DNA from: Syntrophaceae bacterium UBA1062
GTDB taxonomy: Bacteria > Desulfobacterota > Desulfomonilia > UBA1062
Length of the DNA: 47,363 nt
Assembly: GCA_002316295.1 (NCBI GenBank)
Contig: DCDF01000052.1
Location: 1 to 47,363, forward strand
Direction: 5' to 3'
Shown here piece by piece: positions 34,585-42,921 of the stretch (the first letter of the stretch is position 1; each line of letters starts with the position of its first letter). A program made the translations under genes and the position numbers. Below the pieces are notes generated by a model. The model was given only the letters and a program-made list of their open reading frames with translations. It made no database searches and was not told where the DNA came from.

Positions 34585-35535
34585 ATGGAACGCGACAGGC
34601 AGATGGATCTCATCAGGACCGAGAAGACGATCCACAAGGTGGTGAACGAGCTGTGCAGGCCCGAGTCCTACGAGCTGGTCTATCAGAAACCCGCGCAGGA
34701 CAAGGTCATGCCCTCTCTCGACGCCCTGACCGAGTTTGTGGAGCATCTCCGCACAGTGCTCTTTCCCGCATATTTCAGCGACTCGGAGATGTCGCTCGAA
34801 AGCATGCCCTATATCCTCGGCAACCACCTGGAGAAGGCTGAGAGACTCCTTTCCGAGCAGATCAAGAGGGGCTACGGGTTCTCATGTGAGATCACCTACT
34901 GGCAGGCGTGCATGGAGTGCGAGGAAAAGTCGCGGAACCTTTCCCGGGAGTTCATCGCCGCGATCCCCGGAATCAGAAAGCTCCTTGCGACCGACGTCAT
35001 GGCCGCATACGAGGGTGATCCGGCGGCCAGGAGCATCGGCGAGACCATCTTCTCGTATCCCAGCATCAAGGCCATGACCAACTATCGCATCGCCCACGAG
35101 CTTCACCGCCTGGGTGTGGAGATCATTCCCCGCATCATCACCGAGATGGCCCACTCCCAGACCGGTATCGACATCCACCCCGGGGCGGTTATCGGCGAGC
35201 GGTTCTTCATCGACCACGGGTCGGGCACGGTCATCGGAGAGACCTGCGAGATCGGGAACAACGTCAGGCTCTACCAGGGCGTGACCCTGGGCGCGGTGAG
35301 CTTCCCCAAGGACGAGTCCGGCAGGCTGGTCAAGGGAATTCCCCGCCACCCCATCGTCGAGGACGACGTGATCATCTACTCCGGCACCACCATCCTGGGC
35401 AGGGTCCGCATCGGAAAGGGCTCGGTCATCGGCGGAAACGTCTGGCTCACCAGCGACGTGCCGCCTTATACCCGGGTCACGCAGGACAAGCATGCCCAGT
35501 CGGTGGTCATGATCTCGGGGAGCGAGCGGGAGTGA
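34585..35535 (+). CDS. cysE: Serine O-acetyltransferase (EpsC/CysE type)
   Basis: The 316-residue protein has a long helical N-domain (about 1-190), then left-handed beta-helix repeats: GIDIHPGAVIGERFFIDHGS, GTVIGETCEIGNNVRLYQGV, VEDDVIIYSGTTILGRVRIG. IDHGSG contains the catalytic Asp-His pair, and TLGAVSFPKDESG is the acceptor loop. It acetylates serine from acetyl-CoA to supply CysK. The long N-domain is the EpsC form of anaerobes and plants rather than the short form. Its stop overlaps the ATG of the TraB/GumN-like gene (TGATG), so translation is coupled. Confidence 0.95.
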   Translation: MERDRQMDLIRTEKTIHKVVNELCRPESYELVYQKPAQDKVMPSLDALTEFVEHLRTVLFPAYFSDSEMSLESMPYILGNHLEKAERLLSEQIKRGYGFSCEITYWQACMECEEKSRNLSREFIAAIPGIRKLLATDVMAAYEGDPAARSIGETIFSYPSIKAMTNYRIAHELHRLGVEIIPRIITEMAHSQTGIDIHPGAVIGERFFIDHGSGTVIGETCEIGNNVRLYQGVTLGAVSFPKDESGRLVKGIPRHPIVEDDVIIYSGTTILGRVRIGKGSVIGGNVWLTSDVPPYTRVTQDKHAQSVVMISGSERE

Positions 35536-36455
35536 TGGCCCGGGGAGCCGGTGGCAGGATAGTCTTCTCCGTCGGAGCGGCGGTGATCTCCCTGGCGGCG
35601 GTCTTCACGATGGCCTGGGCTGACCCGGGCCGGGCAGAGGCCTGGGAGAAGGGCCGGATTTTTCTCTGGTCGGTGGCCGGGGAAAAGGGCACTCTGCACC
35701 TGCTGGGCTCCATACACGCGCTCAAAGATGACGCATACCCTCTGGACGACCGCATCGAGCAGGCCTACGCAAAAAGCGTCCGGGTGGTGTTCGAGGCGGA
35801 CCAGGAGGAGACCGCAGGCACGGAGATGCAAAAGGAGCTCGTCGAGCGCGGCACATACACAGGCGACACGACCCTGAAAGACCATATTTCGAAAGACACC
35901 TGCAGGCTCCTCGAGGAAAAGGCGCATGCGGCCGGCCTGGACATCGCAAAGCTCCAGAGGCTCAGGCCCTGGCTGTGTGCCGTGAGCCTGAGCGCCATGG
36001 AGATGGCCCGCATGGGTTTCAGCCCCGAGAACGGCATTGATGCGCATTATGCCGCCAGGGCGAAGAAAGACGGCAAGGAGAGGGTTTTTCTGGAGTCGGC
36101 CCGGCTTCAGGTGGATCTTCTCGCGGGCATGCCCGAAGACCTACAGGAAGAGTTTCTGAGGCAGGCTCTCAGAGAGCTCGAGGTAATCCGGGAGAAGTCC
36201 GCCGTCCTGGCGGCCGCGTGGAAGAGCGGAGATGTCCGGGCATTGGAAGAGATCGTGAGCATCAGCCTGAACGAGCATCCGAAGGTCAGAAAAGACCTCT
36301 TCACCGAGAGGAACGAGCAGTGGGTGTCCCACCTGGAGGAGCTCATGAAGGCCAGGGGCGATACCCTGGTGATCGTGGGTGCAGGCCATCTCGTGGGGGA
36401 TGACGGCATCCTGAGCCTGCTGCGGCGCAAGGGCTTCGGCCCTGTCCAGCAGTAG
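35535..36455 (+). CDS. TraB/GumN family putative metalloprotease
   Basis: The 306-residue protein has an N-terminal hydrophobic signal or anchor (VFSVGAAVISLAAVFTMAWA). The TraB/GumN core follows: FLWSVAGEKGTLHLLGSIHA with the GxxH motif, VVFEAD with a conserved Glu, RPWLCAVSL, GFSPENGIDAHY, and the terminal VIVGAGHLVGDDGILSLL with the second GxxH. The family is related to Tiki-type proteases with a GxxH pair; the bacterial function is poorly known. ATG 35535 overlaps the cysE stop; a GTG one codon earlier is possible. Coupling to cysteine synthesis is unexpected and no direct role is obvious. Confidence 0.88.
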   Translation: MARGAGGRIVFSVGAAVISLAAVFTMAWADPGRAEAWEKGRIFLWSVAGEKGTLHLLGSIHALKDDAYPLDDRIEQAYAKSVRVVFEADQEETAGTEMQKELVERGTYTGDTTLKDHISKDTCRLLEEKAHAAGLDIAKLQRLRPWLCAVSLSAMEMARMGFSPENGIDAHYAARAKKDGKERVFLESARLQVDLLAGMPEDLQEEFLRQALRELEVIREKSAVLAAAWKSGDVRALEEIVSISLNEHPKVRKDLFTERNEQWVSHLEELMKARGDTLVIVGAGHLVGDDGILSLLRRKGFGPVQQ

Positions 36456-36652
36456 CCTTCGGCGGAGCGTACGGCGGTCGAACGGCGAATGAGCCTCCCG
36501 ATAGCTCTGCTGCAGGGATGGAGCAGTTTTTTGATTACGCCCTCTTCTGAGGCCTTTCTGTCCGGCCCGCTTTGCGGGGGCCCTGGAGGGAGGAGGGAGG
36601 GGAGGCCCGGAAGAAGGATGCCGGGAGATATCATATAACAAGAGGAGGATGT

Positions 36653-37879
36653 ATGAAGATCAAGGCAATCGAGCTCTACCATGTGTCCGTACCGTTGCGC
36701 GTGACTTTCTGGCCCACTTGGATTCCGGGCTACCCCCAGACGCACAACCGCTTCACACTCATCAAGATCGTCACCGACGAAGGGATCACGGGCTACTCGG
36801 CGGGCGCGGCCATGGGCGTCGAGCGACAGGGGCTCGGAGATCTCATCGGCGGATACCTCATCGGCGCCGACCCGACCGACATCGATCAGGTGCAGGGCCT
36901 GCTCAAGCAGGCAGGCTATCTCGGATGGAGGAACTTCTGGATCGAGCCGGCCTGCTGGGACATCATCGGCAAGAAAGAGGGCAAGCCCGTCTACGAGCTC
37001 CTGGGGGGAAGCGCTCGGCCCATAGACGTCTATCTCTCCACAGGCGAGATGCACGACCCCCACCGCCGTGTGGACGAGCTCCTGGCCATGAAGGAGCGGG
37101 GGTACAAGACCGCCAAGCTGCGCGTGAAGAACACCACCCTCTCCGAAGACATCCGGCACATCGAGGTGGTGCGCAAGGGCATCGGTGACGCCATGGCCCT
37201 GGGAGTGGACGCGAACCAGGGATGGCTCGTCACCATCGTGGACAAGATTCCCGCCTGGGACCTGGCCCGCGCCAGGGACTTCGCTGCAGCCTGCTGGGAC
37301 AACCGGATCGATTGGCTCGAGGAGCCGCTCGATTCCCGGGACTACGACGGCAACGCAGAGCTCAAGAAGTTTTCAAAGGTCAAGATCTCGGGCGCCGAGC
37401 TCAACTACGGCTGGGACGAGATCAAGATCATGTTCGAGAAGGACTGCTTCCATGTCTACCAGCCGGACGCGACCTTTGCGGGCGGCATCGCCCAGGTGAA
37501 GAAGGTGATTGACACCTGCAGGGAGAAACAGCGCCTCTACAGTCCGCACACCTGGACCAACGGCATCGGCTTCTATATCAACTGGAACATGGTGCTGGCC
37601 GACCGGGGCAACACCCTGCCCCTGGAGTATCCCCTCGAGGAGCCGTCGTGGATCCCCGAATTCCGGGAGGGCATCATCGACCCCATCATCCCGGACAAAG
37701 AGGGGAGGCTGGCCCCGTTCACCCGGCCCGGCCTGGGCTTCGAGATCGACGAGCGCAGGCTCAGGAAATACGGCAAGCGCTTTTTCAAGCTCACGGAGAC
37801 AGGTCTGAAGATCAAGGTGATCAGGGAAAAAGGCATCAGGACCGCGCTCGATCTCAAGAAGAGGAAAGAGAAGGTGTAG
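36653..37879 (+). CDS. Enolase-superfamily (mandelate racemase/muconate cycloisomerase-like) enzyme
   Basis: AAGAGGAGG sits 5 bases before ATG 36653. The 408-residue protein has the N-terminal capping domain to about 125 and the barrel with AKLRVK (Lys155, Arg157), Asp186 in GVDANQGW, Glu223/224 in WLEEPLD, Glu249 in SGAEL and His299 in SPHTWTNG. The Asp, Glu and Glu bind magnesium; Lys and His act as bases on a carboxylate substrate. This looks like an acid sugar dehydratase or racemase type, but the substrate is not readable. It stands alone with no sugar-acid catabolic genes nearby. A shared terminator separates it from asd. Confidence 0.9.
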   Translation: MKIKAIELYHVSVPLRVTFWPTWIPGYPQTHNRFTLIKIVTDEGITGYSAGAAMGVERQGLGDLIGGYLIGADPTDIDQVQGLLKQAGYLGWRNFWIEPACWDIIGKKEGKPVYELLGGSARPIDVYLSTGEMHDPHRRVDELLAMKERGYKTAKLRVKNTTLSEDIRHIEVVRKGIGDAMALGVDANQGWLVTIVDKIPAWDLARARDFAAACWDNRIDWLEEPLDSRDYDGNAELKKFSKVKISGAELNYGWDEIKIMFEKDCFHVYQPDATFAGGIAQVKKVIDTCREKQRLYSPHTWTNGIGFYINWNMVLADRGNTLPLEYPLEEPSWIPEFREGIIDPIIPDKEGRLAPFTRPGLGFEIDERRLRKYGKRFFKLTETGLKIKVIREKGIRTALDLKKRKEKV

Positions 37880-37915
37880 GAGCGGGCGCATCCAAGCCCG
37901 GCGGTGAGAAGAAGG

Positions 37916-37949
37916 GGACGGCGGCTCGCGCCTGCCGTCCTCTTTTTTT
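37916..37949 (+). terminator. Terminator after enolase-superfamily gene
   Basis: GGACGGC (37916-37922) pairs with GCCGTCC (37934-37940) and is followed by TCTTTTTTT. It stands between two converging genes, about 35 bases after the plus-strand stop. Confidence 0.85.
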
Positions 37950-37969
37950 GCTTTTTCGCCCGGGGGATC

Positions 37970-39085
37970 TTACGAAATATATTCCAGCGCGATTTTCAGC
38001 ATCCGGCGGATGGGCTCGGCAGCACCCCAGAGGAGCTGGTCGCCGACAGTGAAGCAGGTGAGAAATTTCGGGCCCGTGTTGAGCTTGCGGATCCTTCCCA
38101 CCGGCACGTCGAGCCTGCCGGTCACTGCGGCGGGCGTCAGGTGCTTCAGCGTCTCCTCCTTGGTGTTGGGGACCACCTTCACCCAGTCGTTGTCGTTGCG
38201 GATGATGTCGGTGATCTCGTCTATGGGCACATCCTTCTTGAGCTTGATGGTCAGCGCCTGGGAGTGGCAGCGCATGGCGCCCACCCGCACGCAGATGCCG
38301 TCGACCGCAATGGGCTTTCTCGTGCCGAGGATCTTGTTGGTCTCGGCGTAGCCTTTCCACTCCTCCCTGCTCTGGCCGTTTTCCAGGGCCGAATCGATCC
38401 AGGGAAGGACGCTTCCCGCAAGGGGGAAGCCGAAGTTCGCCTTTGGAAACGATTTGTCGTGCATGGCGCCCAGCACACGCTTGTCGAGGACCAGGGCCGC
38501 GGACGCCGGGTCGTCGAGGAGGTCCTTCGACTTCCCGCTGATGAAGGCCATCTGCTCGATGAGCTCGCGCATATTCTTGGCGCCCGCGCCGGAGGCCGCC
38601 TGGTAGGTCATGGAGGTCAGCCACTCAACCAGCCCGTGGTGAAACAGCCCGCCCAGCCCCATGAGCATGAGGCTCACGGTGCAGTTGCCGCCGATATAGT
38701 TCTTGATACCCTTCTTGAGCGCCCTGTCGATGACGGGGCGGTTGACCGGGTCGAGCACGATGATGCTGTCGTCCTGCATGCGCATGGCGGACGAGGCGTC
38801 GATCCAGTAGCCGTTCCATCCGGCCTTCCTGAGCTCGGGATACACCTTCTTGGTGTGGTCGCTTCCCTGGCACGTCACGATGATTTGAGCAGTCTTCAGC
38901 TCCTTGATGTCGTACGCATCTTTCAAGGGGGGGGTGTCGAGACCGATGGCAGGGCCTTTCTGCCCCACCTGGGAGGTAGTGAAGAACACGGGCTCGAATC
39001 CTCTGAAATCCTTTTCCGCGGTCATCCGGTCCATGAGGACCGAACCGACCATGCCCCGCCAGCCGATAAATCCTACTCTTACCAT
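37970..39085 (-). CDS. asd: Aspartate-semialdehyde dehydrogenase
   Basis: The 371-residue start (MVRVGFIGWRGMVGSVLMDR) is preceded by AAAGGATG on the minus strand; longer in-frame starts are not supported. The NADP fold GWRGMVGS, the catalytic cysteine in IGGNCTVSLMLMGLGGL, MTYQAASGAGAKNM, CVRVGAMRCHSQALTIKL and the WGAAEPIRRML end match the enterobacterial-type Asd. It reduces aspartyl phosphate to the semialdehyde for lysine/diaminopimelate, methionine and threonine. It is transcribed toward the enolase-superfamily gene and divergent from the lipoprotein gene at 39400. No other gene of the pathway is in the window. Confidence 0.97.
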   Translation of the reverse strand: MVRVGFIGWRGMVGSVLMDRMTAEKDFRGFEPVFFTTSQVGQKGPAIGLDTPPLKDAYDIKELKTAQIIVTCQGSDHTKKVYPELRKAGWNGYWIDASSAMRMQDDSIIVLDPVNRPVIDRALKKGIKNYIGGNCTVSLMLMGLGGLFHHGLVEWLTSMTYQAASGAGAKNMRELIEQMAFISGKSKDLLDDPASAALVLDKRVLGAMHDKSFPKANFGFPLAGSVLPWIDSALENGQSREEWKGYAETNKILGTRKPIAVDGICVRVGAMRCHSQALTIKLKKDVPIDEITDIIRNDNDWVKVVPNTKEETLKHLTPAAVTGRLDVPVGRIRKLNTGPKFLTCFTVGDQLLWGAAEPIRRMLKIALEYIS

Positions 39086-39399
39086 GTGACCATCCTTTCC
39101 TGATGTATTTTTTACCGCCCGGAGGATCTTGGAGCAGCCCCCCAGGCCGAGAAATGGAAAGCCCGCACGCAGCCCGGCTTTCGGACTGCGCCTCTTCCTG
39201 ATCCACATACCGGGAAACTGTCGATAAATCAATGGGCAGTCAGGGGCGTCCCCATCTCCAGTGGAGTGGAGGATTTGATTTTGAGTAATGCATGAATATA
39301 TTTTATCTGTAATTGAATTATTGCGGTTATAATCACAGCATCGTTCGGTTGAGTCTTTGCTTTGTCGAGAGTTCATTGTGCAAGTGCAAGGAGGTTTCT
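39086..39399. promoter_or_regulatory. Divergent region of asd and the lipocalin-like lipoprotein
   Basis: A 314-bp stretch without a gene. Its middle (about 39270-39340) is markedly AT-rich for this genome and contains a perfect TATAAT (39328-39333), with no good -35 at 17 bases. It is about 70 bases before the lipoprotein ATG, so it may be that gene's promoter. GCAAGGAGG (39386-39394) is the ribosome-binding site. The asd side shows only its AAAGGATG site. Confidence 0.4.
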
Positions 39400-39846
39400 A
39401 TGCATATCGATCAGGCTGCCCGTATCTTCAGATTGCTCCTCGTTCTTATCATACTTGCTCTCGTCATCGGCTGTGGGGAGGAGGGGGGAGACGGCGACGC
39501 AGCCGCCAGCGAGGGTGGAAAATCAGACACCGGGTCTCTGGTGGGAACATGGCGTTTGTCAACAATCAATGGAGATGCCCCCGCAGAAGGAGTCTGGCTG
39601 ACATGGGTGTTCACGAATACAAGAATGACCGTTACATCGGAGATGGACTGTGTGGAGGTCTACACGTACAGCGCCACTGCATCCAAGGTCACGGCCACAC
39701 TCACCAGCCGGGACGGCACGGAATGCGCCGATGAGCCCGGGGATATAGATGAGTTCCCCTATGAATTGAGCGGGAACACGCTGACAGTCGATGTTTCCGA
39801 AGACGAAGACCTGGAAACGGCGGTCTTCGTGTTTACAAAGGCTTAA
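39400..39846 (+). CDS. Lipocalin-like small lipoprotein
   Basis: CAAGGAGG stands 5 bases before ATG 39400. The 148-residue product has a signal peptide with lipobox VIGC, an acidic Gly/Ser linker and a small beta-barrel-like domain. That domain starts with SLVGTWRLSTING, followed by strands LTWVFTNTRMTVTSE, VEVYTYSATASKVTATLTS, PYELSGNTLTVDV and TAVFVFTKA. The GTWR start and strand order resemble the lipocalin-like and META-like modules of bacterial lipoproteins. Two cysteines (in MDCVEV and TECADE) could form a disulfide. It is likely at the outer membrane. Its ligand and function are unknown. Confidence 0.75.
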   Translation: MHIDQAARIFRLLLVLIILALVIGCGEEGGDGDAAASEGGKSDTGSLVGTWRLSTINGDAPAEGVWLTWVFTNTRMTVTSEMDCVEVYTYSATASKVTATLTSRDGTECADEPGDIDEFPYELSGNTLTVDVSEDEDLETAVFVFTKA

Positions 39847-40209
39847 GTGCAGGATATTCCGGATATACCGTGCCTGGTCGGCAGAGCGGCCGAGATCGAA
39901 AATATCCTCCTGGTTCATTTTTTAAGGGAAAGCAGGTATTCTCGTCTTCATTTATTCCTTCACCCTTGTGTATCGGTGAGAACGTAATATTACCATTCAT
40001 AAGAGATCACGACAGGTCCTTCATAGATCGGGCGGGTCTTCTGCCCCATGAAGCGCCTCCGATGCCATTGTGCTGCACACAGCGACTCCGTATGGGCAAT
40101 GCCTCACGATATACAGCCCTGCCCGACACTTTCCTTTGCCTGCAGACCTGACGAGCCGTGATCCGCGCGTCTTCGAGTTCGTAATCCAGTGAAACTGAGG
40201 AGGTTGAGT
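39847..40209. other. 363-bp intergenic region
   Basis: Between the lipocalin-like lipoprotein and the propeller-like protein genes. GAGGAGG (40197-40203) at its end is the ribosome-binding site of the next gene. I see no promoter pair, clear hairpin or gene-like frame in the rest. Confidence 0.4.
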
Positions 40210-41895
40210 ATGAATGTGACAGGAAAATCGGTGTGTATTGTTCTGGCCGGTCTCGCCATGATGGTCCTTTCCGCTCCTGCAGCGTACTCCTACACATGGG
40301 AAAGCCTCATAGGCCTGAGGCAGAGCGACTTCGAAAGGCTCGCCGTCAACGGGTTCGGTGATACGGCCAACAGCTATGCGTGGTCGATCGTCTGCTTCGA
40401 CGGGGATCTCATCGTAGGCACAAACCGGCATCACATGTGGAGCCTTATGCAGCAGATGGGGGATCTCGTTCCGGGCCTCGGCGACCTGTTCGCGCCTCCG
40501 GCGTCTCAGACATGGGGCGACGATGTGTGGGCGGACGAGTTCCGCGGGGAGATCTGGCGGTACAGCAGCGGGAAGTGGTCGTGTGTCCATACGTCGGATG
40601 TTTTCTACGGACGGCTCCCCATTGAACCGAACCCGCTGCTGCCTCCTCCGCCTGAGGTCGAGGGATACTACCCGGAGGCATACGGATATCGCACCTTGGC
40701 GGTCTATGACGGGGCCGTATTCGCGCTCGGCATCGGCACCTGGGTGCCGAACATGCCGTGGATAAGCGTTCTCCGGTCGTACGACGGCAAAACCTGGGAG
40801 AATATAACCGGGAGCCTCGAGGGTGCGACCAATCCCCGGGGGCTGCTGGAGTGGAACGGCGAGCTCTTTCTCAGCGCATCGCTTCCCGGCGACGCCCCGG
40901 CGGGGGCGGGCATAGGGGTCGTCTACCGCTTCAATCCCTGTGCAGACGGATACTGGGAGCATGTGAGCGAGCCGGGATTCGGCAATCCCGACAATGTGGA
41001 GATACCCTATCTGGCCGAGTTCAACGGATGTCTGTATGCATCCACCGTCAATTTCAACACCGGATTCGAGGTGTGGAAGACCGACGGAACGTGCCTGGAA
41101 AACGGTATGCTCCTGTGGACATGCGTCATCAAAGAGGGGTTCGGCGACACCTACAACCAGTGGGGAATGACCATGCAGGCCTTTGGAAAGCATCTCTACA
41201 TCGGCACCGCCGTGGGAGGCGGCATGGTCCTCAAAAACAATCAGCCGGTGGGGATCAGGGCCTTTGACGTCATCAGGCTGGACAAGAACGACAGGGCCCA
41301 ACTCATTGTCGGCGCATACAAACCGACCGACCCGCTTCCCGGCTGGCCGAAGTCCCGAGTCCCCCTGAGCCGCTGGCCCGCGGGATTCGGGAATCCGCTC
41401 AACGTCTATGTCTGGCACATGTGCGTGCACAACAAATGGCTCTATCTGGCCACCTTTGACGAAACCTCGATCCTCCTGATGGCCGCCAAGACGCTGCTGA
41501 GCCAGCCCGATGCCGACATCTCGGCCCTGGGAGAAGACTCGCCCCTCGCGCAGCTCAGGGCGCGGCTGGATGATCTGAACCAGGGCGCGCTGAACTCCCA
41601 GCAGCGCAATGTCATCAAGCGGCTGAAGGACTCGATCGACTCAGGGAATACATCGGTGCTGTCGCCGCTGATAGAGTTCATGCTGAAGGCCTTCGGCGGT
41701 GCGGATCTGTGGAAGACCCGTGACGGCATTGTCTGGGTGCCGGTGACGATAAACGGCTTCAACAACCCCAACAACATGGGGTTCCGCAGGCTCGTGTCCG
41801 TGCAGGAGGGCAAAATCAGGGGGCTGGTGGTGGGAACGGCCAATTCCCACACCGACGATCCCAGAGGCGGGTGCGAGATCCTGATCGGGAGGTAG
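40210..41895 (+). CDS. Secreted beta-propeller-like protein with GFGNxxN repeats
   Basis: The 561-residue protein has a clear signal peptide ending near SAPAAYS. The mature part repeats a motif GFG-D/N-x-x-N, followed by an aromatic-containing strand, at 48-54, 256-262, 310-316 and 392-398, with GFNNPNN at 516-522. Between these are strand pairs such as LIVGTNRHH, LYASTVNF, LYIGTAVGG and WLYLATFD, and EVWKTDG / DLWKTRDG turns. This is a propeller-like pattern of repeated blades. A helical insert (about 420-500) breaks it before the last repeat. GAGGAGG sits just upstream of ATG 40210. I do not know its function; a surface or periplasmic binding protein is likely. Confidence 0.75.
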   Translation: MNVTGKSVCIVLAGLAMMVLSAPAAYSYTWESLIGLRQSDFERLAVNGFGDTANSYAWSIVCFDGDLIVGTNRHHMWSLMQQMGDLVPGLGDLFAPPASQTWGDDVWADEFRGEIWRYSSGKWSCVHTSDVFYGRLPIEPNPLLPPPPEVEGYYPEAYGYRTLAVYDGAVFALGIGTWVPNMPWISVLRSYDGKTWENITGSLEGATNPRGLLEWNGELFLSASLPGDAPAGAGIGVVYRFNPCADGYWEHVSEPGFGNPDNVEIPYLAEFNGCLYASTVNFNTGFEVWKTDGTCLENGMLLWTCVIKEGFGDTYNQWGMTMQAFGKHLYIGTAVGGGMVLKNNQPVGIRAFDVIRLDKNDRAQLIVGAYKPTDPLPGWPKSRVPLSRWPAGFGNPLNVYVWHMCVHNKWLYLATFDETSILLMAAKTLLSQPDADISALGEDSPLAQLRARLDDLNQGALNSQQRNVIKRLKDSIDSGNTSVLSPLIEFMLKAFGGADLWKTRDGIVWVPVTINGFNNPNNMGFRRLVSVQEGKIRGLVVGTANSHTDDPRGGCEILIGR

Positions 41896-42195
41896 ACCGT
41901 ATGAATCCGGGCGGCCGGGAGTTCTCGTACGTTTCCCGGCTGCCCGCAGGAATTCGGGGGGCGGATTTGTGCTTTTCCTGGTTATGCCGGACGCCGACCT
42001 GCCCCCTGCGGCGAGAACCGACAGAAATGGGCTTTCCCGCTGCATTTTTCTGCAGGGAACGGATGTGCGGATACCGGGATCCTCACCGGTTCGATATGCA
42101 CGGGCTGCACTCATGCCGGCCGTGTTGTCTTCATTCGGAGAGCAAAGTGTGCTAAGCAATATAGAGATATCAACAGGGAAGGCATTGAATCAGAC
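41896..42195. other. 300-bp region before the TetR gene
   Basis: Apart from the strong stem-loop at 41908-41946 I see nothing clear. The TetR gene's promoter should lie here, but no good -35/-10 pair stands out. The TATGACC operator found downstream of the regulator is not present here. Confidence 0.4.
41908..41946 (+). terminator. Strong stem-loop after propeller-like gene
   Basis: A 13-bp stem (41908-41920 with 41934-41946, one G-T wobble) encloses a 13-base loop, 12 bases after the stop. No T-tract follows, so it is a likely 3' end or RNA-protecting structure rather than a standard terminator. Confidence 0.5.
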
Positions 42196-42789
42196 ATGGG
42201 AGAACACAAGGGCGGCAAACCCAAGGGCGCCCGCGGAAGGGACAAGACCACCTCGCGCGACACGATCGAAGAGTGTGCGGCCGGCCTGTTCCAAACCAAC
42301 GGCGTGGAAAAAACATCGATCAGCGAGATCGTGAAAAAGGCGGGGATCGCCAAGGGAACGTTCTACCTGTATTTCAAGGACAAGGACGATCTCGTGGACA
42401 CCATCATCAGCCGGTACACGAGAGAATTCCTCGACCAGGTCATCATCCCCTTCCAGAATGTACCCAAGATCATCATCCTCTCGGAGGCAATCATCGACTA
42501 TTTTTCCCGGAACAGGATGCTGCTCGTCGAGCTGCGGAAGAACCTCCACAGCGGCAGGACATACCCATCGACGCGTCGGACCATCCAGGGCTTTTCCGAG
42601 ATCATCCTCAATTATCTGAATCAGTACGAAGACTATAAGATCAAGGACTTCGAGCTCTATACCAAGGTCGTCCTGGGGATTATCCTGGATGTCTGCTACA
42701 AGGCCCTGATCGAAGAACACTTCTCTTCTCCCCAGGAGGCGAAAAATATGCTGAGCGATTTCCTGAAGCGTTTCTTCAGCTGCGACTGA
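42196..42789 (+). CDS. TetR/AcrR-family regulator
   Basis: The 197-residue protein has a basic N-tail and then the TetR helix-turn-helix: IEECAAGLFQTNGVEKTSIS, EIVKKAGIAKGTFYLYFKDK. A ligand-binding helical domain with hydrophobic segments follows (VIIPFQNVPKIIILSEAIID, LYTKVVLGIILDVCYKALIE). It probably represses until a hydrophobic or acyl ligand binds. Two identical palindromes of TetR type lie just after it, before the fusion gene, and are its most likely operators. The ribosome-binding site (AGGGAAGG) is about 13 bases from ATG 42196, longer than ideal. Confidence 0.9.
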   Translation: MGEHKGGKPKGARGRDKTTSRDTIEECAAGLFQTNGVEKTSISEIVKKAGIAKGTFYLYFKDKDDLVDTIISRYTREFLDQVIIPFQNVPKIIILSEAIIDYFSRNRMLLVELRKNLHSGRTYPSTRRTIQGFSEIILNYLNQYEDYKIKDFELYTKVVLGIILDVCYKALIEEHFSSPQEAKNMLSDFLKRFFSCD

Positions 42790-42795
42790 TTTTGC

Positions 42796-42824
42796 TTGCC
42801 ATTTATGACCGATGGTCATATTAT
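42796..42824 (+). promoter_or_regulatory. Promoter of the fusion gene
   Basis: TTGCCA (42796-42801), a 17-base spacer and TATTAT (42819-42824) form a sigma-70-like promoter. The upstream operator copy (42804-42820) occupies the spacer and the first bases of the -10 box, an arrangement that would block polymerase when the repressor is bound. Confidence 0.65.
42804..42820. promoter_or_regulatory. TetR-type operator, copy 1
   Basis: TATGACCGATGGTCATA is a perfect 7-3-7 palindrome (TATGACC N3 GGTCATA). It lies between the -35 and -10 boxes of the fusion gene promoter. Confidence 0.85.
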
Positions 42825-42886
42825 TGACTGGGCCAACCGGCACACTTCCCGGCGTACACATGGAGGAAGGTGATTGCCACAATTAT

Positions 42887-42903
42887 TATGACCTTCGGTC
42901 ATA
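42887..42903. promoter_or_regulatory. TetR-type operator, copy 2
   Basis: TATGACCTTCGGTCATA has the same two 7-base arms as copy 1 with a different centre. Its centre is 83 bp (about eight helical turns) from that of copy 1, and it ends 4 bases before the AAAGGAGG ribosome-binding site of the fusion gene. Confidence 0.85.
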
Positions 42904-42921
42904 AAGCAAAGGAGGCGCTCT

